Shown here: piece after piece, positions 9,301 to 19,900 of the stretch
Layout of the letters: the number at the start of each line of letters is the position of its first letter
How positions within the stretch are numbered: position 1 is the stretch's first letter
Assembly: GCF_029643245.1 (NCBI RefSeq)
Contig: NZ_CP116398.1
Location: 1,674,001 to 1,738,000 of the forward strand
Origin: Methylomonas sp. EFPC3
GTDB taxonomy: Bacteria > Pseudomonadota > Gammaproteobacteria > Methylococcales > Methylomonadaceae
Length of the DNA stretch: 64,000 nt
Direction: 5' to 3'
The notes under the pieces: model-generated
Told to the model about the DNA's origin: nothing
The model's input: only the letters and a program-made list of their open reading frames with translations
The model's database searches: none
Program-made: the position numbers and the translations under genes

Positions 9301-12300
9301 GACTGCCGGAGCTTCCGGCCGGTCGCTCACCTGCTGCATGAACATCTGTGGAAACAGGCGACCGTCCAAATCCAGGTTTGGCCCTTTACCCAAAGCCAAC
9401 ATCTCGGCGGCACCAGCGCCATCCAACAAATCGTAATCGGCCAGCGCCCGGTCCGGATCGGCCACCAGTTGCGGCAACAACACCGCGAACGATTGCGCCA
9501 GCCGCTCTACGGTTTCCGGGCGGAACAGCGCGCGGCTGAATTCCCATTGCCCGCTCAGGCCGTCCTGCTCGTTGAACACCACATACAAATCCCAGCGCGC
9601 CACCCACTCGTCGCTATCGACTAGCGACATGTCCTCGTAAGCGTTACGCAACGCGAAACAGACCTGGAAGAACGGGTTGTAGGCCGCGCTGCGCGCCGGT
9701 TTCAATTCATCGACCAGCATTTCGAACGGCAGATCCTGATGTTCGTAGGCGGCCTGCGCCGTTTGTTTCGCCGCCGCTAGCAAATCGTTAAAGCTATGGC
9801 CGGCGTCGATCCGGGCCCGGATCGGCAAAGTGTTGACGAAAAAGCCGATCACCGGCTCGGTCTCTTCTAAATGGCGGTTGGCGATCGGGGTACCCAGCAC
9901 GAAATCGTCCTGGCCGGACCAGCGGTACAACAACAATTCGAAGGCCGCCATCAGCGCCATGAACAGCGTCGCTCCCTGTTTTTCCGCCAGCGCCTTCAAG
10001 CCCTGGGCCAGTTCCGGCGCGTAGCGGTCGCGGACCATACCGCCCTGCCAGGACAGTTGCGCCGGCCGCGGAAAATCGTAAGGCAGGCCGATGGTATGCA
10101 CCGCGCCGTCCAGCTCGCCGCGCCAGTAGGCCAGCTGGGTTTCGCGCAGCTCGCCAGTCAAAAGCTGGCGTTGCCACAACGCGTAATCGGCGTACTGCAG
10201 CGCCAGTTCCGGTAGATCCGGCTCCGTGCCAAGTTGGTAGGCGGCGTAGGCCTGGCGAAATTCGCGCACGAAAATATCGGTGGACCAGCCGTCGGTGACG
10301 ATGTGGTGCAAGGTCGCCAACAACACGGCATTTTCGGGATTCAACAACAGTCGGTAGCGTAGCGGCGGCGCGGCGGCCAAATCGAAGGTCGCCTGCGCTT
10401 CCGCCGTGGCCAGCTCGGCCATGCGCAGCTCGCGTTCCGGCTCCGCCAACGCCGACAGATCGTCGATGACCAGCGGCGGCACGAAATCGGGCAAAATCTG
10501 CTGGCGCGGTTCGCCGCCGACGGCCGGGAAGCAGGTGCGCAGCGATTCGTGGCGGCGGGTCAGCCAGGCCAGTGCCCGGCGCACGGCTTCGACATCGGCC
10601 GGCGCGTCGAGAAACACCGCGTTGGGAACGTTATAGGCCGGATTGTCCGGCGCATATTCCTGCACGAACCAAAGCCGGCTCTGGGCGTAGGACAGCGGCA
10701 ACGGTTCGGGTCGTTCCTGCCGGACCAATGCCGGATAAGCCGGCGCGCCGCCCGCTTGCCGGTTGCGGATCAATGCAGCCTGCCCGGCGATGGTCGGCTG
10801 TTGAAACAGTTCGGACAGGCCCAGCTTGACCTCGAACAGCTTCGGAATCCTGGAGAACACCTGAGTGATCGTCAACGAATGGCCGCCCAAGGCAAAGAAA
10901 TTGTCGTTGACGCCGATGTCGTCGCGCCCCAGCACTTTCTGCCAGACGCCGAGCAAGGCCTCTTCCACCGCGTCGGCCGGCGCTTGCGCCAGCGCAGCCT
11001 GCAGCGCATCGCTTGCCTCCGGCGCCGGCAGCGCGGAACGGTCGGCCTTGCCGTTGGCGTTCAACGGAATCGCCGCCAACAGGACGAAGACGCTGGGCAC
11101 CATGTAATCCGGCAGGCGTTGCGCCAGATAAGCCCGCAACTCGGCGCGGAACTCGGCCGGCTCGGCGATAGCCGCCGCCGGCACCAGGTAACTGACCAGT
11201 TGTTGGCGGTCGCCGCCGCTGACCACGGTTACGGCGTCCTGCACCGCGGCGTGGCCGCGCAATACCGTATCGATTTCCTCCAGCTCGATCCGATAGCCGC
11301 GAACCTTGACTTGAAAATCCACCCGGCCTTTGACGACGATGCTGCCGTCCTCGCGGAAGTAGCCCAAGTCGCCGGTGCGGTACAGGCGTTCGCCGGCAAC
11401 TTCCGGCTGCGGATGCGGAATGAACTGGCTGGCGGTCAAGCCCGGATTGTTGAGATAGCCGACGCCGAGCGAAACGCCGCCTATCATCACCTCGCCGGCA
11501 ATGCCGGCCGGCAACGGATTGTTGAAGCGGTCCAATACCAGCATGCGCACGTTGGGCAGGTTTTTGCCGACCGTGACCGGCCACTCCGGATGCTCTAACT
11601 CTTCCCGGCTGAAGCGATGGGTGGTGCAAAGGTCGGTGCATTCGGTCGGGCCGTAGGTGTTGACCAATTCGCAGCGGCTGTGTGCCGACAACAGCCACGG
11701 CGCCAGCCTGGCCTTGTTTACCGGCTCGCCGCCCAGCAGCAAGTAGCGCAGCGAGGCCAAGTCGCGGTAATCGACGTCTTCGCCTTCGGCCAGCGCATAG
11801 CCCATGCTCGGCGTGCAGTTGATCCAGGTAATGCCCTGCTCGGCCACGCTGCGGCGTACGTAGTCCGGATCGAAATGATCGCCGACGGCCAGATGCAATT
11901 CGCCGCCGGTGAGCAAGGCGCCCCAGACGTTTTTCTGCGCCAGATCGAAGGTAATTTTATTGATCAACAGACATTTGTCGGCACTGCCGAAACCGAATTC
12001 GCGGTTCCACCACAAGATGAAGTTGATGAAACTGTCGTGGTAGACCCCGGCGGCTTTGGGCTTACCGGTGGAACCGGAGGTATGGATCACGTAGAACAGT
12101 CGTCGGGTATCGACAGCCACGGCCGGCGCGGTGTCCGGCTGGCTGCTCCAATTCGCCCACGTCCGGTCCAGATCGATAATCTGCAGCCCGTCCGCCGCGA
12201 GCGCGTCGCCGCGGCCATGGTGGCTGAGCAATTGGCTAAAGCTCAGGTCCTGCAACATACCGGCCAGCCGGGCGGCGGGCGCCTTCGGATCGAGCGGCGC

Positions 12301-13908
12301 GTAAGCATTGCCGGTTTTGACCACGGCCAGTATCGCAATAATCAGTTCCGCCGAAGGCTCCAGCAATAGCGCGATTTGGCCGCCGGCCGCGGCACCCTGC
12401 GCCAACAGAAAATGGGCCAGGCTATTGGCGCGCCGCTCCAGTTCGGCATAACTCAGGCGGACGTCGCCGACCGCCAACGCGGTCCGCTCCGGATGCAATA
12501 CCGCCCGCTCGGCGAACAACACCGCCAAGTCCCGCTCGCGCGGAAAATCGGTCGCGGTTGCGTTCCAGGCCGCCTGACGCAGGCGTTCGGCTTCCGCCAT
12601 CGCGCTGACCGTGGCCAGCGGCCGCTCGGCGTCCAGCAGCATCTGGTCCAGCACGGTTTGCCAGTGGTCCAGCAACCGTTCGACCACAGCCGGCGCATAG
12701 CGGCGCGGATCGAACATGGCGCGGATATTCATCTCGCCCGCCGGTTCGACCACCAGCGTCAATGGATAATTGGTCTTTTGCGCCACTGCGACGTCGGGCA
12801 ATTGCACCTGGCTGGACTGCGGAAACGATTCCACCGCCAGCATCGAATCGAACAACGGCAGCCCCGGTCCGATCGGGCTCCAGGCCTGAATCTCGACCAG
12901 CGGGCTATGTTCGTAGCTGCGCAAGGCCAGCAAGCCGTCCTGCAAATCGCGCAGCCAGGCCGCCACCGGCTGGGCGGCGCGGATGCGCACCCGCAACGGC
13001 AGCGTATTGATGAACAGGCCGACCATGTGCTGCGAGTTTTCCAGTTCCGGCGGCCGCCCGGACACGGTACAGCCGAACACGACGTCGTCCTCGCCGCTGT
13101 ACAAAGCCAGCAAGTAAGCGTACGCGCCCTGAATCACGCTATTCGGCGTCAAGCGCGCGGCGCGGGCGAATTCGCGCAAACGCTCCGCCCGCTCCTGGCC
13201 CAGCGCCCGACGGACCACGGCATAGTCGCAGTCCGGCTCGGCGCCGGGATTGCCCTCGACCAGGCCAAGCGGCGTCGGCGCAGCAAAGCCGGCCAGATAG
13301 CCGCGCCAGAAAGTCTCGGCCGCGGTCCGGTCCTGCTGCCCCAACCAACGCAAGTAATTTTTATACGGCGTACTGGCCGGCAGTTCAGGCTCGCGCCCGT
13401 CCGCCAATGCCATGTAAGCCTGAAGGGCCTGATCCAGCACGATAAACGCCGACCAGCCGTCGAGCAGGATGTGGTGGTAGGTCCACAGCAACACGCTCTG
13501 CTCCGCCCCGGTTCGAATCACCCGCAAGCGCAGCAACGGCGCCTTGGCCAAATCGAAGCCCGCTTTGGCGTCCGCAGCGCGCAGCGCTTGCAGGCCTTGC
13601 TCGCGTTCCGCCTCGGCCAGGTCAGACCAATCCAGGGCTTCGACCCGGATTTCGGCTTGGCGCTGCACCACCTGCACCGGCTTTTCCAGGCCTTCCCAAA
13701 AAAAGCCGCTACGCAGGATGTCGTGGTGGGCGATCACCCGGTTCCAGGCTTGTTGCCACAGGCCGGGGTCGACGCCGAACGGCACGGTTTGGCTGAACTG
13801 TTCGACGTACACCCCCGAGTCGGGGCTGCTCAGGGAATGGAACAGCATCCCTTCCTGAATCGGCGTCAGCTTGTAAATATCGGCGATGTTGGCGCGATCG
13901 ATGGTCAT
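6385..13908 (-). CDS. two-module NRPS with terminal thioester reductase: C-A-PCP-C-A-PCP-TD
   Basis: 2507 aa. Domains in order: C (about 12-440, HHILLDG at 145), A (455-960, A10 Lys954), PCP (980-1050, Ser1011), C (1068-1500, HHIVTDG at 1201), A (1520-2010, Lys2001), PCP (2025-2095, Ser2057) and a reductase domain (2138-2507) with the NADPH motif TGATGFVG and the Tyr2303/Lys2307 pair of short-chain reductases. By eye against GrsA, the pocket code of the first A domain is D-L-K-N-L-G-T-D-L (no substrate I can name with confidence). The second is D-A-W-L-L-G-A-V-I, which suggests a hydrophobic residue such as Leu. The reductase should release the chain as an aldehyde or, after a second reduction, an alcohol. 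This is the final elongation protein, 16 bases downstream of the PKS gene. Confidence 0.96.
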   Translation of the reverse strand: MTIDRANIADIYKLTPIQEGMLFHSLSSPDSGVYVEQFSQTVPFGVDPGLWQQAWNRVIAHHDILRSGFFWEGLEKPVQVVQRQAEIRVEALDWSDLAEAEREQGLQALRAADAKAGFDLAKAPLLRLRVIRTGAEQSVLLWTYHHILLDGWSAFIVLDQALQAYMALADGREPELPASTPYKNYLRWLGQQDRTAAETFWRGYLAGFAAPTPLGLVEGNPGAEPDCDYAVVRRALGQERAERLREFARAARLTPNSVIQGAYAYLLALYSGEDDVVFGCTVSGRPPELENSQHMVGLFINTLPLRVRIRAAQPVAAWLRDLQDGLLALRSYEHSPLVEIQAWSPIGPGLPLFDSMLAVESFPQSSQVQLPDVAVAQKTNYPLTLVVEPAGEMNIRAMFDPRRYAPAVVERLLDHWQTVLDQMLLDAERPLATVSAMAEAERLRQAAWNATATDFPRERDLAVLFAERAVLHPERTALAVGDVRLSYAELERRANSLAHFLLAQGAAAGGQIALLLEPSAELIIAILAVVKTGNAYAPLDPKAPAARLAGMLQDLSFSQLLSHHGRGDALAADGLQIIDLDRTWANWSSQPDTAPAVAVDTRRLFYVIHTSGSTGKPKAAGVYHDSFINFILWWNREFGFGSADKCLLINKITFDLAQKNVWGALLTGGELHLAVGDHFDPDYVRRSVAEQGITWINCTPSMGYALAEGEDVDYRDLASLRYLLLGGEPVNKARLAPWLLSAHSRCELVNTYGPTECTDLCTTHRFSREELEHPEWPVTVGKNLPNVRMLVLDRFNNPLPAGIAGEVMIGGVSLGVGYLNNPGLTASQFIPHPQPEVAGERLYRTGDLGYFREDGSIVVKGRVDFQVKVRGYRIELEEIDTVLRGHAAVQDAVTVVSGGDRQQLVSYLVPAAAIAEPAEFRAELRAYLAQRLPDYMVPSVFVLLAAIPLNANGKADRSALPAPEASDALQAALAQAPADAVEEALLGVWQKVLGRDDIGVNDNFFALGGHSLTITQVFSRIPKLFEVKLGLSELFQQPTIAGQAALIRNRQAGGAPAYPALVRQERPEPLPLSYAQSRLWFVQEYAPDNPAYNVPNAVFLDAPADVEAVRRALAWLTRRHESLRTCFPAVGGEPRQQILPDFVPPLVIDDLSALAEPERELRMAELATAEAQATFDLAAAPPLRYRLLLNPENAVLLATLHHIVTDGWSTDIFVREFRQAYAAYQLGTEPDLPELALQYADYALWQRQLLTGELRETQLAYWRGELDGAVHTIGLPYDFPRPAQLSWQGGMVRDRYAPELAQGLKALAEKQGATLFMALMAAFELLLYRWSGQDDFVLGTPIANRHLEETEPVIGFFVNTLPIRARIDAGHSFNDLLAAAKQTAQAAYEHQDLPFEMLVDELKPARSAAYNPFFQVCFALRNAYEDMSLVDSDEWVARWDLYVVFNEQDGLSGQWEFSRALFRPETVERLAQSFAVLLPQLVADPDRALADYDLLDGAGAAEMLALGKGPNLDLDGRLFPQMFMQQVSDRPEAPAVLFQDSAISYAELNRRANRLAHFLIRLGVGSELRVGLCLERSPDWIVAILAVLKSGAAYVPLDPNYPADRQQFMLEDADCRWLIAHSHIAERIPLPAGIRLLALDGEYLREAIVRESVEEPQVAGMLPEQLAYVIYTSGSTGRPKGTLIEHRNLALVSVALANRFDFRGGSRMLQFASFSFDASVWEWAVALANGGCLCMAADDVIKSPDRLADFVATATTSHALLPPSLLAYLDPAKLACLDHLLVGGEGYQQALAEAWSPNRRFFNAYGPTETTVICMAADYRPGDAKLTLGHALANTELFILDGKLRPVPLGVPGELCIGGGGVCRGYLNRPELNGEKFIAHPFRPESGERLYRTGDLVRWLADGTIEFLGRIDNQIKIRGFRIELGEIEARLMEHERVRDALVLVRDIDAGNRQLVGYVLCEAGADGLAVELMARLRESLPHFMVPMAVMVLAAWPMTPNAKIDRGALPLPGAADTASRVCEPAATERERWLVELWQEILGVDTVGVSDDFFELGGHSLSATRLMAQVREECGHSMPLKDFFVAPTVRSMAAYLDAAGAETQADAEDTAILLPPRPVDLKAESAIALPTPLPPASGRMQNVLLTGATGFVGAYLLEQMLERWPGTTVHCLVRAGSAEDGLRRIRANLEEYGLWWDGYMPRIKVVVGDLAKPNLGLSGEVRDYLASEIDLILHNGSHLNHVLRYGQLAAANVGSTKALLELAAYNRLKRFAYVSTGGVFNTEISGRKVDEDTDLAGEGFTDLEGYNASKWVAEAAVRQAGRMGLPIQIFRLGRVAVDSRSGAGRDDDFIGLYLRTCIQLGVYPDYPLVEKAIAVDYAARAIIALAGQTGGGEIFHLMGEESYDWSKLLSQHVAGSVGLKRIRADHWVDRVKQASTETPLPFAPYLFYWDTDRGAPDKGRLQIGQAKTLRRLAELDLPAPQIDRAAWQRYIERLFVSAGREVAFKRRGWF

Positions 13909-13923
13909 GGCTCTATCAACTCG

Positions 13924-16900
13924 TTATTCGATGGTTTGGAACAAGGTAGCGAAGTCCTCTTCGGACAAACCGGCGTCGCCGAAATCGGCGGCGGTAAATC
14001 CCCGGCCCTGAGCCTGTTCGGCTGCAGCCAAGTAGGCAAGCACGGTGTTTTCCAACGCCGTGCTTAGTCGCGGCAATTGCTCTACCTGTTCGGCATCCAC
14101 AGCCAACCGCAACAGCAATCCGTCCGCTGCCAGACAGGCGCTGACGGCAAAGGCCTCGCCGGCGGCCAGCACGGCCTCCGGTTCGAACCGGCCGTTGCCG
14201 TAATGGCCCAGCCAGGTGAAACGCACGCTCGGCAACGGCAATCCGGAAGCGGCCAATTCGAAACCGAAACCGGCGCTGGGCGCTTGCTTGCGGGCAGCTT
14301 TGGCCAGGGTGGTCGCCGTCAATGCATCGCTGTCCGTTTCCAGACAGAGCGGATAGCTGTAGCGCAATACGGCGCCGGATTCGGCAACGATATGGGTTTG
14401 CACGTAGCGGACCGCGACCGGCTCCAGCGCAAAACATTCGCCGATGCTGGCGGCCAATGCCGCCAGCAGCAGATCCTCGGCATCCAGATTCAACGCGGCG
14501 CGCAGGCGTTCCAGGCCCTGGAGTTGGTCGGCCTCGATCCGGATTTCGGCCGCGGCGGCGCAAGCGCCGGTCGCTGCCAGCGCGGCGGATTGGTCCGGCA
14601 GCGCGGCATAGCCGGCGCTCTCGGCCTGAGCATCGCGCTCGCCGGCGGCGGCGGCCAAATCGGCGGCGGCGGCCGGGCGCCAGGGCGCGAGCGGCGCCGC
14701 AGCGGCGCTACCCGACAAGCGGGCTAGCACCGCGGCGCCGATTTGGCTCAGCCCGGCCGCATCCAGACCCAATACCGGCCGGGCTTGCAGCACAAGCCTA
14801 CGGCCATCGGCTAAGACCCGAAATGCGCCTTCGCCGCCGGTTTCCGCCGCCGCGTCCGCCGCCAGAATTGCAACGGTTTCCGCCTGTGTCCAGCTCGGTG
14901 CCTCGCCGTTGATCTCGATCCGGGCCAGCAGCAGCGGGTAGTCCGCCGCCACCGCGGCCAGCGCCGCAGTCAGATCGTCGGTAGTGACGGCAGCAGGCAA
15001 TTCCAGCTGCAGGCTGTCCCAGCCCCGGCCGGCCGCCAGCAATTCGCGCTGGCCGAAAGTCAGCCAGGCCGGTTCGGCCGCCGTCGGCGCCGAAGCACCG
15101 ATCGCGGCCGCCAACGCGGCAACGGTCTGGTGTTCGAACAACTGGTTGGGTTTCACGGTCAAGCCGAAGCGCTTGGCTTGCGACACGACTTGTATCCCCA
15201 TCACCGAGTCCACCCCCATGTCGAAGAAATTGTCGTAAATACCGACCGGTTCGATGCCCAACACGCCCTCCATGATGCCGACCAGGATTTCTTCGGTGGG
15301 ATTGGTCGGCGGCGCGGCATCGGCGTCCTCGCGCTGCAGTTTCGGCTTGGCAGCCGTTGTTCCGGCTTCCTCCGCGGCGCGTTGCGCCTGCATCCGTTCC
15401 AGCAAGGCATCCAGCGGCTGCGGGCTGATCACCCATTGCGGCGAGGCGGCAGACGCCAACGCCCGTTGGAAGATCTCCAGGCCTTCGGCGGTGGACAGGC
15501 TATCGTCCTCGCCGTGACTGTCGGCGGCGGTGGCCGGCGGCAAGGCAAAGGCGCCGGCCGGCACTTTCTTCAAGGTGAATTCGTCGATTTGGGCCAGGCG
15601 CTGCCCGGCCATGTCGTACAAGGCAATGTCGAAACTGAGCGATTCGCGGTCGCCGCTCAGGCCGCGGAAACAAACGTGGCTGAGAAATTCGGCCGGCAAC
15701 GGCGCGGCGATCGTCAGCCGGCCGTAACCGAACGGCAGGTATTCGCCGTCGATATCCAAATCCAGCCGCCGCAACAGATGGCCGGTGATCGGGCCGCTGG
15801 CCATGTCCAGCAGGCTGGGATGCAGCATGAACTGATTCAGGTCGTCGACAAAAGCGGCCGGCAACTGCAAGCGGCCCAACAGATGGTCACCGCCGCAGCG
15901 GATCTGACTTAGCACTTGCCAGCGCGGCCCCAGACTGAGGAAGCCGGAATCGTCCTGCACCGCCTGCGGCCGGCCGTCGCTAAAATCCAGCACCTCGCCG
16001 CTGCAGCTTGCCGCCAATGCCTGCGGGTCGATCCGGGCCACCGCCAGCTCGGCGGCGTAAATATCGCCGGCCAGCAGCGGCGCCTTGACCCCGGCTTCCC
16101 GGGTGTAGACCTCGAAGCCGTAGCCGCCGCCCGGCAACGCGTTAAAGTCGCAATGCACTTCGGCCATGTCCAGAGCCGGTACCATCAGCGGCCGGAAGAA
16201 ATATAAATTATCGATCGCTACCTGTTCGGCGCCGCGATAATCCTGGAACGCCGCCCGCACCATTTCCACCAGGCCGGTACCGGGCATCGTCGCCACGCCT
16301 TCGATCCGGTGCTCGAGCAGCGCCCAGTGGTCCGGTTCGCGCAGCCAGGCCGCGTAGCTGGCGTGTTGCGCCGATTTTTCCCGACACGAGTGCAGATAAG
16401 GATGAGCCAGCGTCTTGCCGGCCGGCAGCGGCGGCAGTTCGCGCCGGGCGTACAAGCCGGCATCGACCGCCATGCCGGTCTCGCGCCAGCCGCCGAAGTT
16501 CAACGACACCACCTTGCTGGCGCCGAAACCGGCGCGGGCATAGGCGTCCAGCACGTTGTTGGCGGCGGAATAATCGACTTGGCCGATACCGCCGATCACG
16601 GCAAACAAGGACGAAAACAGCACGATGAAGCCGGGCTCGGTATCGGCGGCGCGGAACGCCTGCTCCAGCGCCAGGATGCCGCGCACCTTGGGCCGCAGTA
16701 CGGCTTCGGCCGCGTCGCGGGTTTTCAGTTGGATCAAGCCGCCGCCGGCCACGCCGGCCGAATGCACCACCCCGGCGATCCGACCGTATTTGTCCAGCAA
16801 CGCCGCCACCAGTTCGGTCATACGCTCGGCATCGACCACGTCGCCCTGGCAGATTTCGACTTCGGCGCCGCGAGCCTCGATCGCCGCCAGTTTGCGGATG

Positions 16901-19900
16901 CGCTCGGCGCTACGGTCCTGCGCCTCGTGTTCGGCCAGCCAACGCGGCCACTCGGCTTTCGGCGGCAAGGCCGAGCGGCCGAGCAGGACGATATGTTTGG
17001 CGCCGCGGGCGGCCATGTAGTCGGCCACGGCCAGACCCAGCCCGCCCAGACCGCCGGTCACCAGATAGGCGCCGTCGGCGGTGAAATCCAGCGGCGCCGG
17101 GTCGATGCGGGTCGGTTCGTAGTGCGCCGCCCAACGGTAACCGTGGCGGCAGGCGGCGAAATGGTCGGCCGGCGCCAGCAGCGGTTTGGTTTCGCCGCGC
17201 AGCCGCGCCAGCTCGCCGACAGCGCGGTCGGCGCTGGCGGCGATGGCAGCGGCGCCGACCAGATCGTCCGGGCCGAAATCAAGATTGCGGCTCAGGAATT
17301 TGCGGTATTCGTGGCCCAGGCACAGATGCACGCCAAGCAACGCCGCCTTCAGCGGGTTGACCGGCTCGGCCGGCAACACATCGTGGATTTCGCTGGACAG
17401 CGTCAGCAACGGCAGGCGGCGGTCGCCGGCCTCGGCCGAAAACTGCTGCGCCAGAAACACCAGACTGTGAAAGCTGCGCTCCAGCCAATAGTCCTCGCTG
17501 TCGAGTCCGGCTGCAGAGCGCGGCGTGGCGCACAGCGCATGTACGATTGCGGTAGGCTGAGCCTCGGCGAACACCGCGGCCAGCCGTTCGAAGTCGGCCG
17601 CTTCGCCGATATTCAAGCTGTAACCGCTTTCGCCGTCGTCGGCGAAGCCGGCGCCCGGCGCAGCAATCACCGCGCTGCCGCCGGCCGCCTCGATCCGCTC
17701 GGCCAGGGCCCGGCTCAAGCCGTTACGCTCAGCGACGATCAACACCCTCTCGCCGGACCAATCACCGATGTCCGGCAGGCGGCCGGGCTGGCGTTTCCAC
17801 GACGGCGCGTAAAACCATTGCGCCGGATCGGCCAGACGTTGCGCCGGGTTTTCCGTGCCGGCGGCGCCGGCTTGCGGCGGTTCCAGCCAGTGGCGCTCGC
17901 GGGCGAACGGATAGGTCGGCAGCGAAATCCGCCGTCCCTGGTTATCGCTATCGACCCGTTCCCAATCCAGCTCCAGCCCGGCCGCCCACAAATCGCCCAG
18001 CGCCTGGCGCAATACCAGCGCGTCGGGCTTGGTTTCCTTGGGGTGGCGCACGGTTTGCACCACGGCCGCCGCCGCTTTGGCGGCATTGATCGCGTGTCTG
18101 GCGAAGGTGCTCAACACGTTGCCGGGGCCGATTTCAATGAAATAACTGCCGCCGCCGGCCAACAAAGTCGCCATACCCTGGCGAAAACGGACGCAGCCTA
18201 GCAAATGCCGGGCCCAGTAGTCCGGGTCGCAGGCGTCGGCGGCGGCCATCCAGTCGCCGGTCAGGTTGGAGACGTAGGGCCGACTCGGCGTTTTGGGCGC
18301 CGCCAGCCGCACCGCAGCGGTAAAATCGGCGATCATCGGCTGCATCATTGCCGAGTGAAAGGCGTGCGACGTCAACAACGGCCGGCAGGCGGCGCCGGCC
18401 GCTTCCAACCGCTCGCGTACCGCCGCGATTGCCGCGTGCGGCCCGGACAACACGCAGGCATTCGGACTGTTGACCGCGGCCAGACTGACCTCGCCGCCGA
18501 CATAGGCCGCTACCGCGGTTTCGTCCAGCGATACCGACAGCATGGCCCCGGACGGCATGGCCTGCATCAGCGCGCCGCGCAAAGCCACCAGCCGCAAGGC
18601 CGCGTCCAGCTCGAATACCTCGGCCAGGCAGGCCGCGACATATTCGCCCAGACTGTGGCCGATCATCGCGTCCGGCTCGATGCCGAGCGCCTGCATCTGT
18701 TTCGCCAGCGCATATTCGAAGGCGAACAGCATCGGCTGTGCCAAGCGGGTCTGCCCCAGTTGTTCAGTGAGCGCCGCATCGGTCGGATCGGCGGCCAGCA
18801 CGAAATCGCGCAAATCCAGCCCCAAATGGCCACGCAGCTGGTCGCAGCAGTCGTCGAACACCTGGCGGAACACCGGCAGATTTTGGTAAAGCCCGCGCCC
18901 CATGGTCAGATACTGGCTGCCCTGGCCGGTGAACAGGAATACTTTCTTGGCGTCGGCCGGCAGCGCCTTGGTTTTGGCGGGATTGTCGCGAATCGCGGCC
19001 AACCCCTGCTGCAGGGTCTCCAAACTATCGGCAGCGACGGCGGCGCGTACCGGAAAGGCTTTGCGGCCCTCTTGCAAGGTAAAAGCCACGTCGTCCAAAT
19101 CGACGCCGGGTTGGCGGCGCAAGAAATCGTCCAGATTTTCCGCGGCCCGGCTCAAGGCCTTGGAAGATTTGGCCGACAACACGAAGCTGCGCAATTTTGC
19201 GCCGGAACGGGTGACCGGCTGCGGCGGCGCTTCTTCCATGATTGCATGGGCATTGGTGCCGCCGATGCCGAACGAGCTGACCGCGGCGTAACGGGTACCG
19301 GCGCAATCCCAGTCGCGCAGAGTGTCGTTGACGAAGAACGGGCTGTTGGCAAAATCGATGCGCGGATTCGGCGTGCCGAAATGCAGGCTGGGCGGCAGCG
19401 TGCGGTGCCACAAGGCCAGGGCGGTCTTGATTACCGAGGCGACGCCGGCCACCGGTGCCAGATGGCCGACATTGGTTTTCAGCGAGCCCAGCGCGCAATA
19501 GCCGGTGCGTTCGGTACGCTTGCGCCAGGCCCGCGCCAACGCGGTAATCTCGATCGGATCACCCAGCGGCGTCGAGGTGCCGTGGGCTTCGACATAGCTG
19601 ATCTGGTCCGGATCGACCCCGGCATCGGCCAAGGCCCGCTCGATCACATGCATCTGGCCGTCGATACCCGGCGCGGTATAACCGGCCTTGAAGGCACCGT
19701 CGTTGGTCACCGCAGTACCGCGGATCACCGCATAAACCCGGTCGTGGTCGGCCAACGCGTCTTCGAGGCGTTTCAACACGACGATGCCGACGCCGCCCTC
19801 GCTGAACACGGTGCCCTCGGCTTTGGCGTCGAAGGTGCGCAACAAGCCGTCCGGCGAAGCCATGCTGCCTTCCTGGTATTGGTAGCCCAGGCCGCCGGGC

